This document shows positions 28,756 to 38,023 of a DNA stretch of 64,000 nucleotides, piece by piece (within the stretch, counting starts at the first letter, position 1; each line of letters opens with the position of its first letter). The position numbers and the translations under genes were made by a program. The DNA lies in contig JACOUQ010000003.1 of NCBI GenBank assembly GCA_016177775.1, positions 161,872-225,871 on the forward strand. The letters run 5' to 3'. A model generated the notes under the pieces. It searched no databases, was not told the origin of the DNA, and saw only the letters and a list, made by a program, of their open reading frames with translations. The DNA comes from Geobacter sp. GTDB taxonomy: Bacteria > Desulfobacterota > Desulfuromonadia > Geobacterales > Geobacteraceae.

Positions 28756-29170
28756 ACTGTTTCAACTCCTCCTCATGGCCAAGCTTGAAGACTTCGGCGT
28801 TGCGTATCGCCGTGTCCCCCATGATGACGACCCTGTTCTTCGGGATGGTGTTAATCAACTGCTCCAGCTTGTCGAACGCCTTGCGCAGGTCCTCGTCATT
28901 GACCTTTCCGTCTTTGTACTTGTAGCGCTGCAGTGTGATGTAACCCTTCATGTCCACAGCGACGATCTTCTGCACGTACCAGCGGTCGTAAACGAACAGT
29001 GTGACGACCGACGTAGTCAGGGATACGAGGAGACACAAGGCAATCCCGGAAAGCCGGCTCTTCAGATTTCTCCCCGGCTCAAGTGAGACCTGTGCCCCGG
29101 GAAATGGGGTTTCCGTTGGTTGAGCGCTTCGTTCAATGTCTTCCACAACAGCACCTCTTGTAATTGTCAT
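28700..29170 (-). CDS. trbI: TrbI, F-type pilus extension/retraction protein
   Basis: 156 residues: a cytoplasmic N-terminus, one membrane helix at about 38-58, and a periplasmic helical domain ending in a Glu/Lys-rich coiled coil. Size, topology and operon place match TrbI of F-type systems. Its TAATG overlap with the upstream gene suggests translational coupling. Confidence 0.72.
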   Translation of the reverse strand: MTITRGAVVEDIERSAQPTETPFPGAQVSLEPGRNLKSRLSGIALCLLVSLTTSVVTLFVYDRWYVQKIVAVDMKGYITLQRYKYKDGKVNDEDLRKAFDKLEQLINTIPKNRVVIMGDTAIRNAEVFKLGHEEELKQYEELLRRALQGNPVAQDQ

Positions 29171-29682
29171 TAAGGGAGAGTAGTCAGCTCCACCTGGTCA
29201 ACTATCCCCACATCGCCTTTTCCAATGAGTTCTTCTCTTAAAGCAAGTAACTCTTCGTATATTAATTTTGGATCATCATATTTTTGGCTTGCCATCTCCA
29301 GACGGTCAATAAGCTGAACTATCATCATCTCATTAAGTGAATCAAGTTTGTTTAAAAGGCATATGGTTTCATCTTGTGTCTCATTAGTTCTTTTCAAACA
29401 AGCAATAGTTTCGGATTGTATTTCAATACAATCCTCAAGTGTCTTAATGGTTCTTGCTTGGGTTTCAAAGATCTCATCATATTTGGCAATCAATTGGTCA
29501 TACCATGTATCTACTGTGGAAAGCGTAGCCAGTTTTTCGGTTTCTGGAGCTAAAAAAGCAAGCATGCGGGCTAGTCTATTCTTGATTTTGAATCCAGGTC
29601 CATTGTTACTTTTCATTCCAGATTCTTCACCGGTGTTTGTCACAAAATATCCTTTCAATCGTTCTCTTATGAGTTCCAACAT
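29170..29682 (-). CDS. Hypothetical coiled-coil protein, AT-rich
   Basis: 170 residues with a central heptad-like stretch (about 65-125) rich in E, L, I and Q, and no signal peptide. AAGGAG precedes the ATG. The gene is clearly richer in AT than its tra neighbours, so it looks like a later insertion in the operon. Its function is unknown. Confidence 0.6.
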   Translation of the reverse strand: MLELIRERLKGYFVTNTGEESGMKSNNGPGFKIKNRLARMLAFLAPETEKLATLSTVDTWYDQLIAKYDEIFETQARTIKTLEDCIEIQSETIACLKRTNETQDETICLLNKLDSLNEMMIVQLIDRLEMASQKYDDPKLIYEELLALREELIGKGDVGIVDQVELTTLP

Positions 29683-29715
29683 CCAAGCTCTCCTTTAACC
29701 TGCTGAATAATGGTT

Positions 29716-30693
29716 CTAGTCTTTCCTGGCAACAAGTTCCTTGAGCGAAGAGACACCGGATTCGCGTCCGATCATCTCCAGGACATATTCAAGTGATGCG
29801 TCGCCAAAGACAGTATAACTACCAGTGACATTGGTGTTTTTCATATCCCCCTCGCTTTGCGCCGCATCGATGGACTTGATCCCCCGGACGTAGACTACCG
29901 CCGGCACTCTGTCAATACCGTAACGGCTGAAAAGGAGCGGATCGACAACCAGGCTCACCTGCCGCATCCGGCATTCCGTCTCGGATAATCTGCAGGAAGG
30001 ATCATCCTTAAGGACGCTGCTCACGAAATCAATCGTCGGCTGGATCCTGGTCATCCCGTCAACGAACCCCCGCGTAACCATTATGACCTTGGGGTCATGC
30101 AACCGAGCGACGGATGCGGCATAGTTACGCACCGTCTGGAGCGGCATGGACGAGGAAATGAAGAGATATACCCGCTCAGAATCGGCAAGTCTCCCCCTCC
30201 CATCCCCTGCCATGCTGTCGGGGTAGAACCTGGCAAAACTGTTACCCAGGACTTCGGACCTGATTCTTTCCGTCTCGGCCTTGACCCGTCCCTGGAATTC
30301 CTCGGAACGGTAGTAAGTGTTGAGCTTCCCGGCTGCCGCCCTCATCTCTTCCTCGGCCAGGTTTTGCGGGACTGTCAGCGTCCCCGTAAGTTGGTCAGCT
30401 TTGGCAAGACTCTCGGAGACATCCGAGACATGCATCTGCTCAACCGGCACTTCCTTCCAGAACTTCCCTTCCGCAAAGACCTTCAGCATCTCCCGGTCTG
30501 TCTGGACGAATGCTCGGCCGGGCTTCCCGTTACAGACGCCAGCAGCTTTCAGGAAGACGGCTTCCCCTTCCACCTTCTCGGGAGCGTAGCAGGCGTCCGG
30601 AGTGACTATATACCCCTGCTTCCCTGCGGCAAAAGCAGTGAGAGGCACCATCAGCGACGCACAAACCATCAGTTGAGCCCGTAGCCTACGCAA
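29716..30693 (-). CDS. trbC: TrbC, F-type pilus assembly protein
   Basis: About 325 residues from a TTG start at 30691-30693, which has AAGGAGG 5 bases upstream. A longer frame reaching 31038 would lie wholly inside traU, and its extra residues are the shadow of traU. A signal peptide (about 4-25, ending TAFAAG) leads to a mature domain with a thioredoxin-like C-terminal part (VYLFISSSMP...VDPLLFSRYGIDRVPAVVYV). This is the F-type TrbC family, periplasmic and partnered with TraW. It overlaps traU by 25 bp. Confidence 0.8.
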   Translation of the reverse strand: MRRLRAQLMVCASLMVPLTAFAAGKQGYIVTPDACYAPEKVEGEAVFLKAAGVCNGKPGRAFVQTDREMLKVFAEGKFWKEVPVEQMHVSDVSESLAKADQLTGTLTVPQNLAEEEMRAAAGKLNTYYRSEEFQGRVKAETERIRSEVLGNSFARFYPDSMAGDGRGRLADSERVYLFISSSMPLQTVRNYAASVARLHDPKVIMVTRGFVDGMTRIQPTIDFVSSVLKDDPSCRLSETECRMRQVSLVVDPLLFSRYGIDRVPAVVYVRGIKSIDAAQSEGDMKNTNVTGSYTVFGDASLEYVLEMIGRESGVSSLKELVARKD

Positions 30694-31691
30694 CACACCC
30701 TCCTTCTTGTCATCGACCAGAGAAAATTGTCCGGCGAATTCGCACCGGCTCCCCAAGGCGGGTTCTTTCCAGTCCCCCAGATCATGGCCGGCCTGCCGAT
30801 GGGATTGCAGGCTGTCCCCCGCACCGGCTTGGCGATCTGCAGGCGATAATTGCTCTTCACGAGGATCGGTGTGATGACCCCTGCCGAAGAGCACTGGTTG
30901 ATGCCGGTATCGAACAGAAGCGATTCGCGCCCCAGCTTGAAGAGCATCCGTGCGGCGAGGCCTGCATTGACGCTCAGGGGATCGCTTGAATTCACGCTCC
31001 CGGTGAGAGGATAGAACGACCCCCATGACCCCATGCACCAGAACAGGGGAACGATGGGATTGGTTACAGTGGCAGCCACGCTGTCCGCCACGCAGGCAAC
31101 CTGGGAAATGGGATTGGCGAAGAGCAGCGCCTCCGGATTGATGATAAAGGAGAGGCTGTCGTCATTCCACATGGGGTCCACCTCGGTCATGTAGGCGAGA
31201 TCGAATCCCCCCTGTTCGGCGCAGGGGAAATCCATGAAGAGTTTCAGAATCGACCACGCAGGAAAGGTGTAGTAGTGCACCTGCTGGAACGAATACTCGT
31301 TATCGTTGTGGCCGGGGCCCCTGGATGTCCCTGCTGAAAAGCCGGGCTTCGGGTTGTCCATCCCGGTACCGAGGATCGGGAAACAGTATGGGTCCTTCAC
31401 CGTCTCGATCATCCGTGCGTGCTCCCAGAAGGCGACCGAGACCCCCGCTATGATCCCCTGCTTGCTGTCCGGGCAGACACAGGCAGGGGTGGTGACATTC
31501 CCCGGTGCCGCCTCCTGGCCCATGCCGAAGGAGACGCTGCCGATTTGCGCCGGGAACATGCACTGCCAGCATATATCCGTCACCGGATTTATTGGCGTCC
31601 CTTTGCACACGGCACCGGCATGGACAACGGCGGAAGTCAGCCAGAAGGTTGCCGCCATTGCAAACAGGGTAGTGATGCTGCGGGTTTTCAT
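30669..31691 (-). CDS. traU: TraU mating-pair formation protein
   Basis: 340 residues with a signal peptide (about 1-25) and many cysteines, including ICWQC and CVCP, as in F TraU, whose disulphides are made by DsbA/DsbC-type enzymes. It is a periplasmic protein of the F-type secretion channel, needed for DNA transfer. It follows traW after 2 bp. The length fits a complete protein. Confidence 0.9.
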   Translation of the reverse strand: MKTRSITTLFAMAATFWLTSAVVHAGAVCKGTPINPVTDICWQCMFPAQIGSVSFGMGQEAAPGNVTTPACVCPDSKQGIIAGVSVAFWEHARMIETVKDPYCFPILGTGMDNPKPGFSAGTSRGPGHNDNEYSFQQVHYYTFPAWSILKLFMDFPCAEQGGFDLAYMTEVDPMWNDDSLSFIINPEALLFANPISQVACVADSVAATVTNPIVPLFWCMGSWGSFYPLTGSVNSSDPLSVNAGLAARMLFKLGRESLLFDTGINQCSSAGVITPILVKSNYRLQIAKPVRGTACNPIGRPAMIWGTGKNPPWGAGANSPDNFLWSMTRRRVCCVGYGLN

Positions 31692-31693
31692 TA

Positions 31694-32338
31694 TTATGAT
31701 CCTCCCCGTTTCCCCGAAGCCTGCCGACTCGGCGTGGTTGCAGGTATCGCATATTCGTGGACCATCATGACCTTCCCTTCCTGCCTCACGACGGACGGCA
31801 CGGCCAATAGTTGCAGCCGCTCAATGAGCATGCTGTCGACATAGAACAGGGGGACGTCGAGTTTCTTTCCCAGGCTCCGATAAAGGCCCTCCGTGAGGAG
31901 AAGCATCACATCGATGCGCCCCTTGTATTCCGATGAGGCAAACCATTTCACCTGCTCCGGATCGTTTCCGTTGAGAACGACGAGGGTCTTGGTGAAGGTG
32001 ATGTAATCGAGAGGGTTGAAGGTGTAACCCCTCGGATAGAGGACCCCTCCCTTGCCGTCCGGGACATCCATCTCCAGGGTGTAGGTCATGTCCACGGAGA
32101 AGCTTCTGTCCCGTGCAGCGCGGGGAAGACTCACCCTATCCTGCGGGCCGTCATACTCCTCGATGGTCTTTCTCGTAATCACCCTGCTCCAGTCGATCCC
32201 CTTCGCCTTCTGCTCGATCTCGGCAAGTGCGTCCCTCTCGGCAATTCCGTAAGTCGCCCCGACCGTCCCCAGGTTTCTCGCATGAGCGGCAGAGGCGGCG
32301 AGCAGGGCCAGCATCGTGGCGAAAAGCCTTCTCATCAA
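31694..32338 (-). CDS. traW: TraW pilus assembly protein
   Basis: 214 residues with a short signal peptide (about 1-20) and the family pattern of LGTVGATYGIAERD at the mature N-terminus and FNPLDYITF in the middle. TraW is periplasmic and works with TrbC in F pilus assembly. The start overlaps the traN stop by 4 bp and the stop lies 2 bp before traU. Confidence 0.9.
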   Translation of the reverse strand: MMRRLFATMLALLAASAAHARNLGTVGATYGIAERDALAEIEQKAKGIDWSRVITRKTIEEYDGPQDRVSLPRAARDRSFSVDMTYTLEMDVPDGKGGVLYPRGYTFNPLDYITFTKTLVVLNGNDPEQVKWFASSEYKGRIDVMLLLTEGLYRSLGKKLDVPLFYVDSMLIERLQLLAVPSVVRQEGKVMMVHEYAIPATTPSRQASGKRGGS

Positions 32339-35300
32339 TTGGCCCCCGTCGTTGCCTGGAATTTCTGCTGCACCTTGTCATGGATCTTCGTCTGCGCTCC
32401 CTGGATCTTCGTATCGAGGTCCTTCTGGATGTCGCCAAAGTATTCCGAGAGGTCGATGCGGGAAAAATCCAGCGACTGGAATTCGTCAGGAGTGAAGCCG
32501 CGGCAGTTGGGGGAGATCGGGGTTCCCCAGCCGCCGTCCGCACTGAACGACTGAAGTTGCGGCCGTCCCTGCTCGTGGATGATACGCGCCATCTTGGTGT
32601 TGAAGCAGCAGTACCCTTTTGCCTTCTGAACACACCCAACGAGAGGCCACTTCTTTTCGCAGTAATCGCCTATGTAGTGGCAGTCCTTGGAAGCTGCCTG
32701 CATCCCGGTCTGGATGTCTCCCTGGTCGCAGCCGTTCCCCATGAGGACCTTCATCACCACCATAACGACGATAGCGACTGCGATTGTGGCCGGATTCAGC
32801 AATGCCCCCACGTATGCCTGCAATCCGGAACCGATGGCTGCAGCTCCCGTAGTCCCGCTGGCTGCGGCTGTCGACACGCCTGTAGCAACTGCGCCGCTTA
32901 CCGTAGTGGTCCCTGTTGCTGTCACGATACCTACTGATGTTGTACCGACAAGGGGGGTTAACGTGGCTGCTCCACTCGTCACGAGATTCGAATAGTAGGC
33001 CACCTGGCCGATTTCGTAGGCGGTCTGGATACCGTTGGCAACCATGGAGATGTTGCTCCCCATGTCGTCCGAGCCGACACTGTCGCTTTCGCAACAGTTG
33101 TTGATATAGCCTACGGTGAGCCCGGGCGGGCGGCAGCGGGAACCCTTGCCGTTGAAAACGTACAGCTGGTCGAGGCAGTTCCCGTCCTGGTCCCGCTGGC
33201 CGTCATCCTGCATCATCGACTCGTCCATGGTGGCCGTTTCTTCAGTGCCGCTGGTCCCGACGGTGAAGCACTGGTTGGGAGAGCATTGCATCGTCCCGTT
33301 GTTGTTCATACAGGCGTACTGGGTTCCCAGAGGACAGGTGTTCATCCCGAGGAAGCAGCTGTGGACCGTCGTGTTGTATATCCCGTCTCCGGTGCAGATC
33401 GGGACCGCTTCGCATTTCTCGATGGGAAGACCATTGTATTCGGTCCCGGTAGTACAATCGTGCTGCGCTTCGGAAACGCACCTGTCGAGAGACGGGGAGA
33501 AAGCCACTGTTGATGCCTGTGAAAATCCGGCGGGGTTCGGACAGGAGACGGCCTGCAGGCATTTGAAGTCCACCTGGCTCCAGGCATACGATCCGCAGTC
33601 CCTCGTCAGGGCGCCGAGACAGGTATTGAGAGAAGCATCGTAGACCCCTGACGAGCAAACCGGCGCCGAATAGCAGATGTTGGCGCTGCTGTCAAAGGCG
33701 TAAGTGCCGCAATCCTTTGTCACCGCCCCTTCGCAGACATCCGTAACAGCGTTGAGGACGGCACCCGGGCATGATGGAGCCTTCACACAGATATTCACAG
33801 CGGTGTCGAGGCTGAAACCGTCGTCGCATAGCATGGCGGGCGGTGCGTAACAGACATGAGCTGTGTTATCGAAAGAACCTGATGGACAGGTCGGGTTCTG
33901 ATAGCAGACGTTTCCCGCCAGCGTGTAACCGGCATTGCAGGCGTTAACCGGGGCGGAGCAGGTATAAAGACCGGCCTGTGTGCAGTCGGTGATTCCGGTC
34001 TGGTTCCCCCATTGGGTAGTTATCGTAGTGCATTGGGCAGTGGTGGGCGGAGCCGTAAGCGTATAGCCGGTAGGGCATGAAATGAATTCGGAGAGATCGG
34101 CGCTCGCCGCCGCGCCGGTCGTGTAGGACTTCGACGAGGGGTATCGCACCTCTCCGGAACATGAGTAATAGGTGTAATAATTGCCGCTTTCCCAGTCATA
34201 ACCTTGAGTCGGACATCCCATGCAGTAGGGAGACCCTGATTCGGAATCGTAAAACAGGGTATAGCCGGGATCACAGTAGGGGGAGTAATAGTCATAGTTC
34301 AGGTCGAATATGGTGGCGATCACGGTAAGGGTGTTGCCGCTTCTTGTCTGGGTCAGGTCGGTACCGGAGCGGCACCAGCCGTTCCAGTGGGGCCTGTCGC
34401 AGCCGCAGTTCCCGGCTCCGCCCCAGGCGCATTCCTTCTTGAGGACGACCTGGCCGTTCTGCAGGATGAAATCGAAACTGAGACTGTCGAGAGCCGGCGG
34501 CGATGTAGAGTATTGGGTGATGCCGGTGGAGGTGTCCCCCCTTCTCTTGTACTTGATAATCTCGGTTTTGCCGGTGATTGGCTGGGTATAGCCGGTGATG
34601 ACGGTAGCCGAGCTTTCGCAGCGGTTGGTGATTGCGTTGAATGAAGTCCCGCTGGGGCAGACTGGCTGCATCTCGCAACGGCCGGTTGAGGAGTTGTAGC
34701 TGTATCCGGACGGACAGGAGAACGCATACGGTTTCGTGCACAGGTCGTAGGCGGGATTGTAGGCGCCGGAGGAACAGATGGGAGAGCGTTGACACATTCC
34801 CGTTGCGGAGTTGTAGGAGTAGCCGTTGGCGGTGTCGCAGACCGGCATCCATGCCTGTTCGCAACGGTCTCGGCCGGCAACGAACGAACCACCGTCGTTG
34901 CAGGACACAGCCTTCACGCAACGGTCATAGGTGGGACTTGTGCTGTTGCCGTCGTAGGAATAACCCGAGGGGCATTCGTTCTGTACCAGCTTTTCGCAAC
35001 GGTCGGCAGTGGGATTGAAGAGGCCGTTTTCCGGACAATCGACCGGTGTGACGCATTTGTCCAGGGAGGCGTCATAGTTGTAGCCGCTCCCGCAGGTGAC
35101 CGAGGCATCTGCCTGGCACATGTCCCTCACGGTGTTCAATGCCGAACCGTTTGGGCAGACAGGAGCTGAATAGCTTTCCACGCAGTTTACCGCGCCCACG
35201 GGGCAGAAAAGCCCCTGTGCGGTCTGGAGGCAGTTGGCAACCTCTCCAGAGTCCCCCGCGTACCCGTTACCGTCGAGATCCTGGCCACAGACGGGCTTGG

Positions 35301-36003
35301 ATAGGTCCGGGCCGCTCGAACCTGTCGTCGGTGTGGTCGTGTCAGTACCGGTGCCAGACGGTAGCGGAGAAAAATCAGTGGCGCAATCGAGCACGCCGTC
35401 GAACTGCACGATCTGCGCATTTTTGGCCCCGTCAAGCCCGCTCGCCCATTTGCCGTCGGCCCCCATGACAACCGCCTGCGGGTCCTGGCCGGTGTAAACG
35501 GCAGAAGCCCAATCGGTATAGGATAAAGCGGTCCCATCCATGGAGGTGAACCCGCCGGAACCATACTCCTTCCAGGCGTCGATGTAGGTGCTGTTGGAGG
35601 AAGCCGCGCTCCCCAGGTACTTGCCGAACTGGGTAAGGATGAATTGCCGGGTGTCGGCGCTGTCGATCCTCACCGGCTTGGTCGCACCGTACTTGCCGAG
35701 GGAGAGGAGGTTTTTCAGGGAACCGGTACTGTCGCCGGTCAGAGAATAGGCGCGAGTGATGTTGGCCGCAAAATCGAAAAAGGCTTCCGCCTCTGAAGCA
35801 CCGCCGGTAGCCGCCGACTTGGCAACGGCGTAGGTCTTGCCGTTATATGCCTTGAAGGAAACGAGGGCGTCGCTGTAACGAATGCTCGTGTTCGGATTTA
35901 TCGTGTCCTGACAGCTGACGACTGCGAGAGCCGCCTGCGGGACGCCGGTCAGGGCAACTACCAGAACCGGATAGATGAAGGCATAAAGGAGCCGGAAGAT
36001 CAT
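32335..36003 (-). CDS. traN: TraN mating-pair stabilisation adhesin, Cys-repeat type
   Basis: 1222 residues, about twice the length of F TraN. After a signal peptide come two blocks of short Cys-bearing repeats of the form C-x-Gly-x-Tyr/Phe ... Asp-x-Cys (about residues 290-500 and 690-960). The C-terminus has the TraN hallmark CHYIGDYC...CCFNTKMARIIHEQGRPQL...CRGFTPDEFQ (about 1110-1200). TraN sits in the outer membrane and contacts the recipient during mating. The repeats probably form a long disulphide-bonded stalk. It lies 16 bp behind the 667-residue protein gene. Confidence 0.88.
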   Translation of the reverse strand: MIFRLLYAFIYPVLVVALTGVPQAALAVVSCQDTINPNTSIRYSDALVSFKAYNGKTYAVAKSAATGGASEAEAFFDFAANITRAYSLTGDSTGSLKNLLSLGKYGATKPVRIDSADTRQFILTQFGKYLGSAASSNSTYIDAWKEYGSGGFTSMDGTALSYTDWASAVYTGQDPQAVVMGADGKWASGLDGAKNAQIVQFDGVLDCATDFSPLPSGTGTDTTTPTTGSSGPDLSKPVCGQDLDGNGYAGDSGEVANCLQTAQGLFCPVGAVNCVESYSAPVCPNGSALNTVRDMCQADASVTCGSGYNYDASLDKCVTPVDCPENGLFNPTADRCEKLVQNECPSGYSYDGNSTSPTYDRCVKAVSCNDGGSFVAGRDRCEQAWMPVCDTANGYSYNSATGMCQRSPICSSGAYNPAYDLCTKPYAFSCPSGYSYNSSTGRCEMQPVCPSGTSFNAITNRCESSATVITGYTQPITGKTEIIKYKRRGDTSTGITQYSTSPPALDSLSFDFILQNGQVVLKKECAWGGAGNCGCDRPHWNGWCRSGTDLTQTRSGNTLTVIATIFDLNYDYYSPYCDPGYTLFYDSESGSPYCMGCPTQGYDWESGNYYTYYSCSGEVRYPSSKSYTTGAAASADLSEFISCPTGYTLTAPPTTAQCTTITTQWGNQTGITDCTQAGLYTCSAPVNACNAGYTLAGNVCYQNPTCPSGSFDNTAHVCYAPPAMLCDDGFSLDTAVNICVKAPSCPGAVLNAVTDVCEGAVTKDCGTYAFDSSANICYSAPVCSSGVYDASLNTCLGALTRDCGSYAWSQVDFKCLQAVSCPNPAGFSQASTVAFSPSLDRCVSEAQHDCTTGTEYNGLPIEKCEAVPICTGDGIYNTTVHSCFLGMNTCPLGTQYACMNNNGTMQCSPNQCFTVGTSGTEETATMDESMMQDDGQRDQDGNCLDQLYVFNGKGSRCRPPGLTVGYINNCCESDSVGSDDMGSNISMVANGIQTAYEIGQVAYYSNLVTSGAATLTPLVGTTSVGIVTATGTTTVSGAVATGVSTAAASGTTGAAAIGSGLQAYVGALLNPATIAVAIVVMVVMKVLMGNGCDQGDIQTGMQAASKDCHYIGDYCEKKWPLVGCVQKAKGYCCFNTKMARIIHEQGRPQLQSFSADGGWGTPISPNCRGFTPDEFQSLDFSRIDLSEYFGDIQKDLDTKIQGAQTKIHDKVQQKFQATTGAN

Positions 36004-36019
36004 ACTGTCTTACCTCGAC

Positions 36020-38023
36020 CTACAAAGGTTTCTTGTTTCCCGTGGTGCAGATGGTATCTTTCCCCGCAACCCGGAGCGTCTGGATGATCGTCGCCGCCTC
36101 AGCGAAATCGTTGATGCACTGGCAGTCCTTGACAATCTCTTCATCTTGGCCTGCGGGGCAGTGGTTGTTCTGGTCGCACACCCTGTAGAAGAAGTCGTAT
36201 GAGGTGGCGGGATTTCTCATCGCCGTCACGTCTCCTGAAACCGTCACCTGGGTGTCGTTCTTAGGAATTCTGGTCTTGCACGCCTGTTCGCAGGTGGAAG
36301 AAGGGTCGCGGCCGTGAAGGGCGATGCTTCCGTTTGCGGAGGTCCAGCCGCCGGCCGTAAGCATTTTGTCCTGAAAGTCGAGGCTGCTGCTGTTGTCGGT
36401 CATGGTCGTAACGACCGTGCCGAACCTGGTCCCGATCGCGGAAAAGTCATACGACTGGTTGCCGCAGACATAGGTCCGCTTCTTCTGCCACCAGTCGCGA
36501 CAGATGGTGTTGACCCCAACCTGGCCGGTGAACTCCCGGCAGCCGGGAAGAGGCGTGAGGCCGGTCGAATTGAAGTTCGTGAAGGTCTGAACCCCGTCCA
36601 CCGTCTCGCTCTGCAGCCGGCAGGAAGAGTCGTTTTCAAGATTGCTGCACTGATCATCCACCCCTTCGACATAGCGGTCTTCCTTGATCTGGAAATAGTA
36701 GCTCCAGTTGAACGTCGGAAACTGGGCGCCGGAAGCGGGACAGACCGTGCTGGTTTGGACAGAGTTGTCGAATCCGTTGACTATCCCGTCCACCGATCCT
36801 GAGCCGGGAGAGCACCCCGGGCCCGTGATGTTGGATAGGGAAAGGTTCGCCTGCATCATCTTTTCCAGCTTATTCGGGTCGGGCGGAGAGAGAACGACGT
36901 CCTTGATGGTATGCCAGCCATTGCCGCCTGGATTGTCACCGCAGTTGGAGTGGGCCGTGCCTAATCCGCCAGGACCGGTGTCGACGTACTGCAGCTGATA
37001 CTCGGAATCGCTCACCTTGTGGACCTTGATGTAGACGAAGTGGTCGGTGCATAACTGACCGGTTCCCGAATCGTTGATCGTCCTGGTAGATGTCTGCACA
37101 GAACTATTTCGCGTCACGGTGCAGGCGCTCATCTTCCCGCTTGCCTGGGTGGCGGCGCCGGAATTGGAGACCAGGTAGTAAAGGCTTTGAGGATCGGTGG
37201 ACTGGGCGATGGCAGCGTTGTCCCGGGCAGCGCTCAGTCCTCCCCAGTTGTTGTAGTAGCCGGTAAGAGTGCTGATCGTGGGCGATGATGCAAGGGAGGC
37301 AACCGAGCCGGTGGCAGTGGTTGCGCTTCCTGTCACCCGGCCGAAGTAGTCGATAGTCGTGAGATCGTAGTCGACGTTGGTAATGGTGAACGATGTGTTG
37401 CCGTTATGAACGGCGTTAACGATCCCGCCTCCCAGATCCTTGAGAATCACGGAACTGTTCGACCAGACGAGGTTGCTGCCGCAGCTCTGATTGATGCAGT
37501 AACAGCCGCCAAGGTCGGTGATCGACGTGGAAACGTCCGATATCTTCCCATCAGTGCCCGCCGACCATTTGAAATATTGACAGTGGGACCAGGTCCCGGC
37601 ATCACAGGCGATGTACCCGTTGCCGCATACCCCGGAAACTAGCCTGGGGAGCGTGTAGACATAATCGAACGTCCCGTCCGTATTCAGATCCTGGCTGATC
37701 ATCACCTGCTGCAGGTCGCCGGTCCCCCCGGGCTGAATGAACACCTCCAGGAACTTCGCCGACGCAGGTGACGTGATGTTCGCCGGAAAGCTCTGTGAGC
37801 CGTCCACCGTCTGCATCAGCTTCGTCGAGCTTGTCATCGGCTGAGAGATGTTCAGGTTGGACGTGTCCCGGCTGCCGAAACGGGTTACGGCAGTTTGCGC
37901 TGCTGACGTCCCGGACGTCTTGCCGTCTTCGTATGTCCCGGCTAAGACGCTCCCTGTCATTACGGCAATGGAGAGGCTAATTGCCGCGATATTTCCTGAC
38001 CATTTCCCGAATTGCATCTTCAT
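36020..38023 (-). CDS. Secreted TraN-like Cys-rich protein
   Basis: 667 residues with a signal peptide (about 1-29), a low-complexity Ser/Thr region, and cysteine clusters such as GGCYCINQSCGS (about 170) and CREFTGQVGVNTICRDWW (about 500). These resemble the N-terminal part of some TraN proteins, and the gene lies next to traN. The start overlaps the traC end by 47 bp. It is either a second mating-pair stabilisation protein or a TraN N-terminal half that is a separate gene here. This assignment is weaker than for its neighbours. Confidence 0.6.
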   Translation of the reverse strand: MKMQFGKWSGNIAAISLSIAVMTGSVLAGTYEDGKTSGTSAAQTAVTRFGSRDTSNLNISQPMTSSTKLMQTVDGSQSFPANITSPASAKFLEVFIQPGGTGDLQQVMISQDLNTDGTFDYVYTLPRLVSGVCGNGYIACDAGTWSHCQYFKWSAGTDGKISDVSTSITDLGGCYCINQSCGSNLVWSNSSVILKDLGGGIVNAVHNGNTSFTITNVDYDLTTIDYFGRVTGSATTATGSVASLASSPTISTLTGYYNNWGGLSAARDNAAIAQSTDPQSLYYLVSNSGAATQASGKMSACTVTRNSSVQTSTRTINDSGTGQLCTDHFVYIKVHKVSDSEYQLQYVDTGPGGLGTAHSNCGDNPGGNGWHTIKDVVLSPPDPNKLEKMMQANLSLSNITGPGCSPGSGSVDGIVNGFDNSVQTSTVCPASGAQFPTFNWSYYFQIKEDRYVEGVDDQCSNLENDSSCRLQSETVDGVQTFTNFNSTGLTPLPGCREFTGQVGVNTICRDWWQKKRTYVCGNQSYDFSAIGTRFGTVVTTMTDNSSSLDFQDKMLTAGGWTSANGSIALHGRDPSSTCEQACKTRIPKNDTQVTVSGDVTAMRNPATSYDFFYRVCDQNNHCPAGQDEEIVKDCQCINDFAEAATIIQTLRVAGKDTICTTGNKKPL

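Noticed and set aside
30694..31038. A 115-residue N-terminal extension of TrbC
   Set aside because: It lies entirely within traU on the same strand in another frame; a TTG with a strong ribosome site gives a normal signal peptide.
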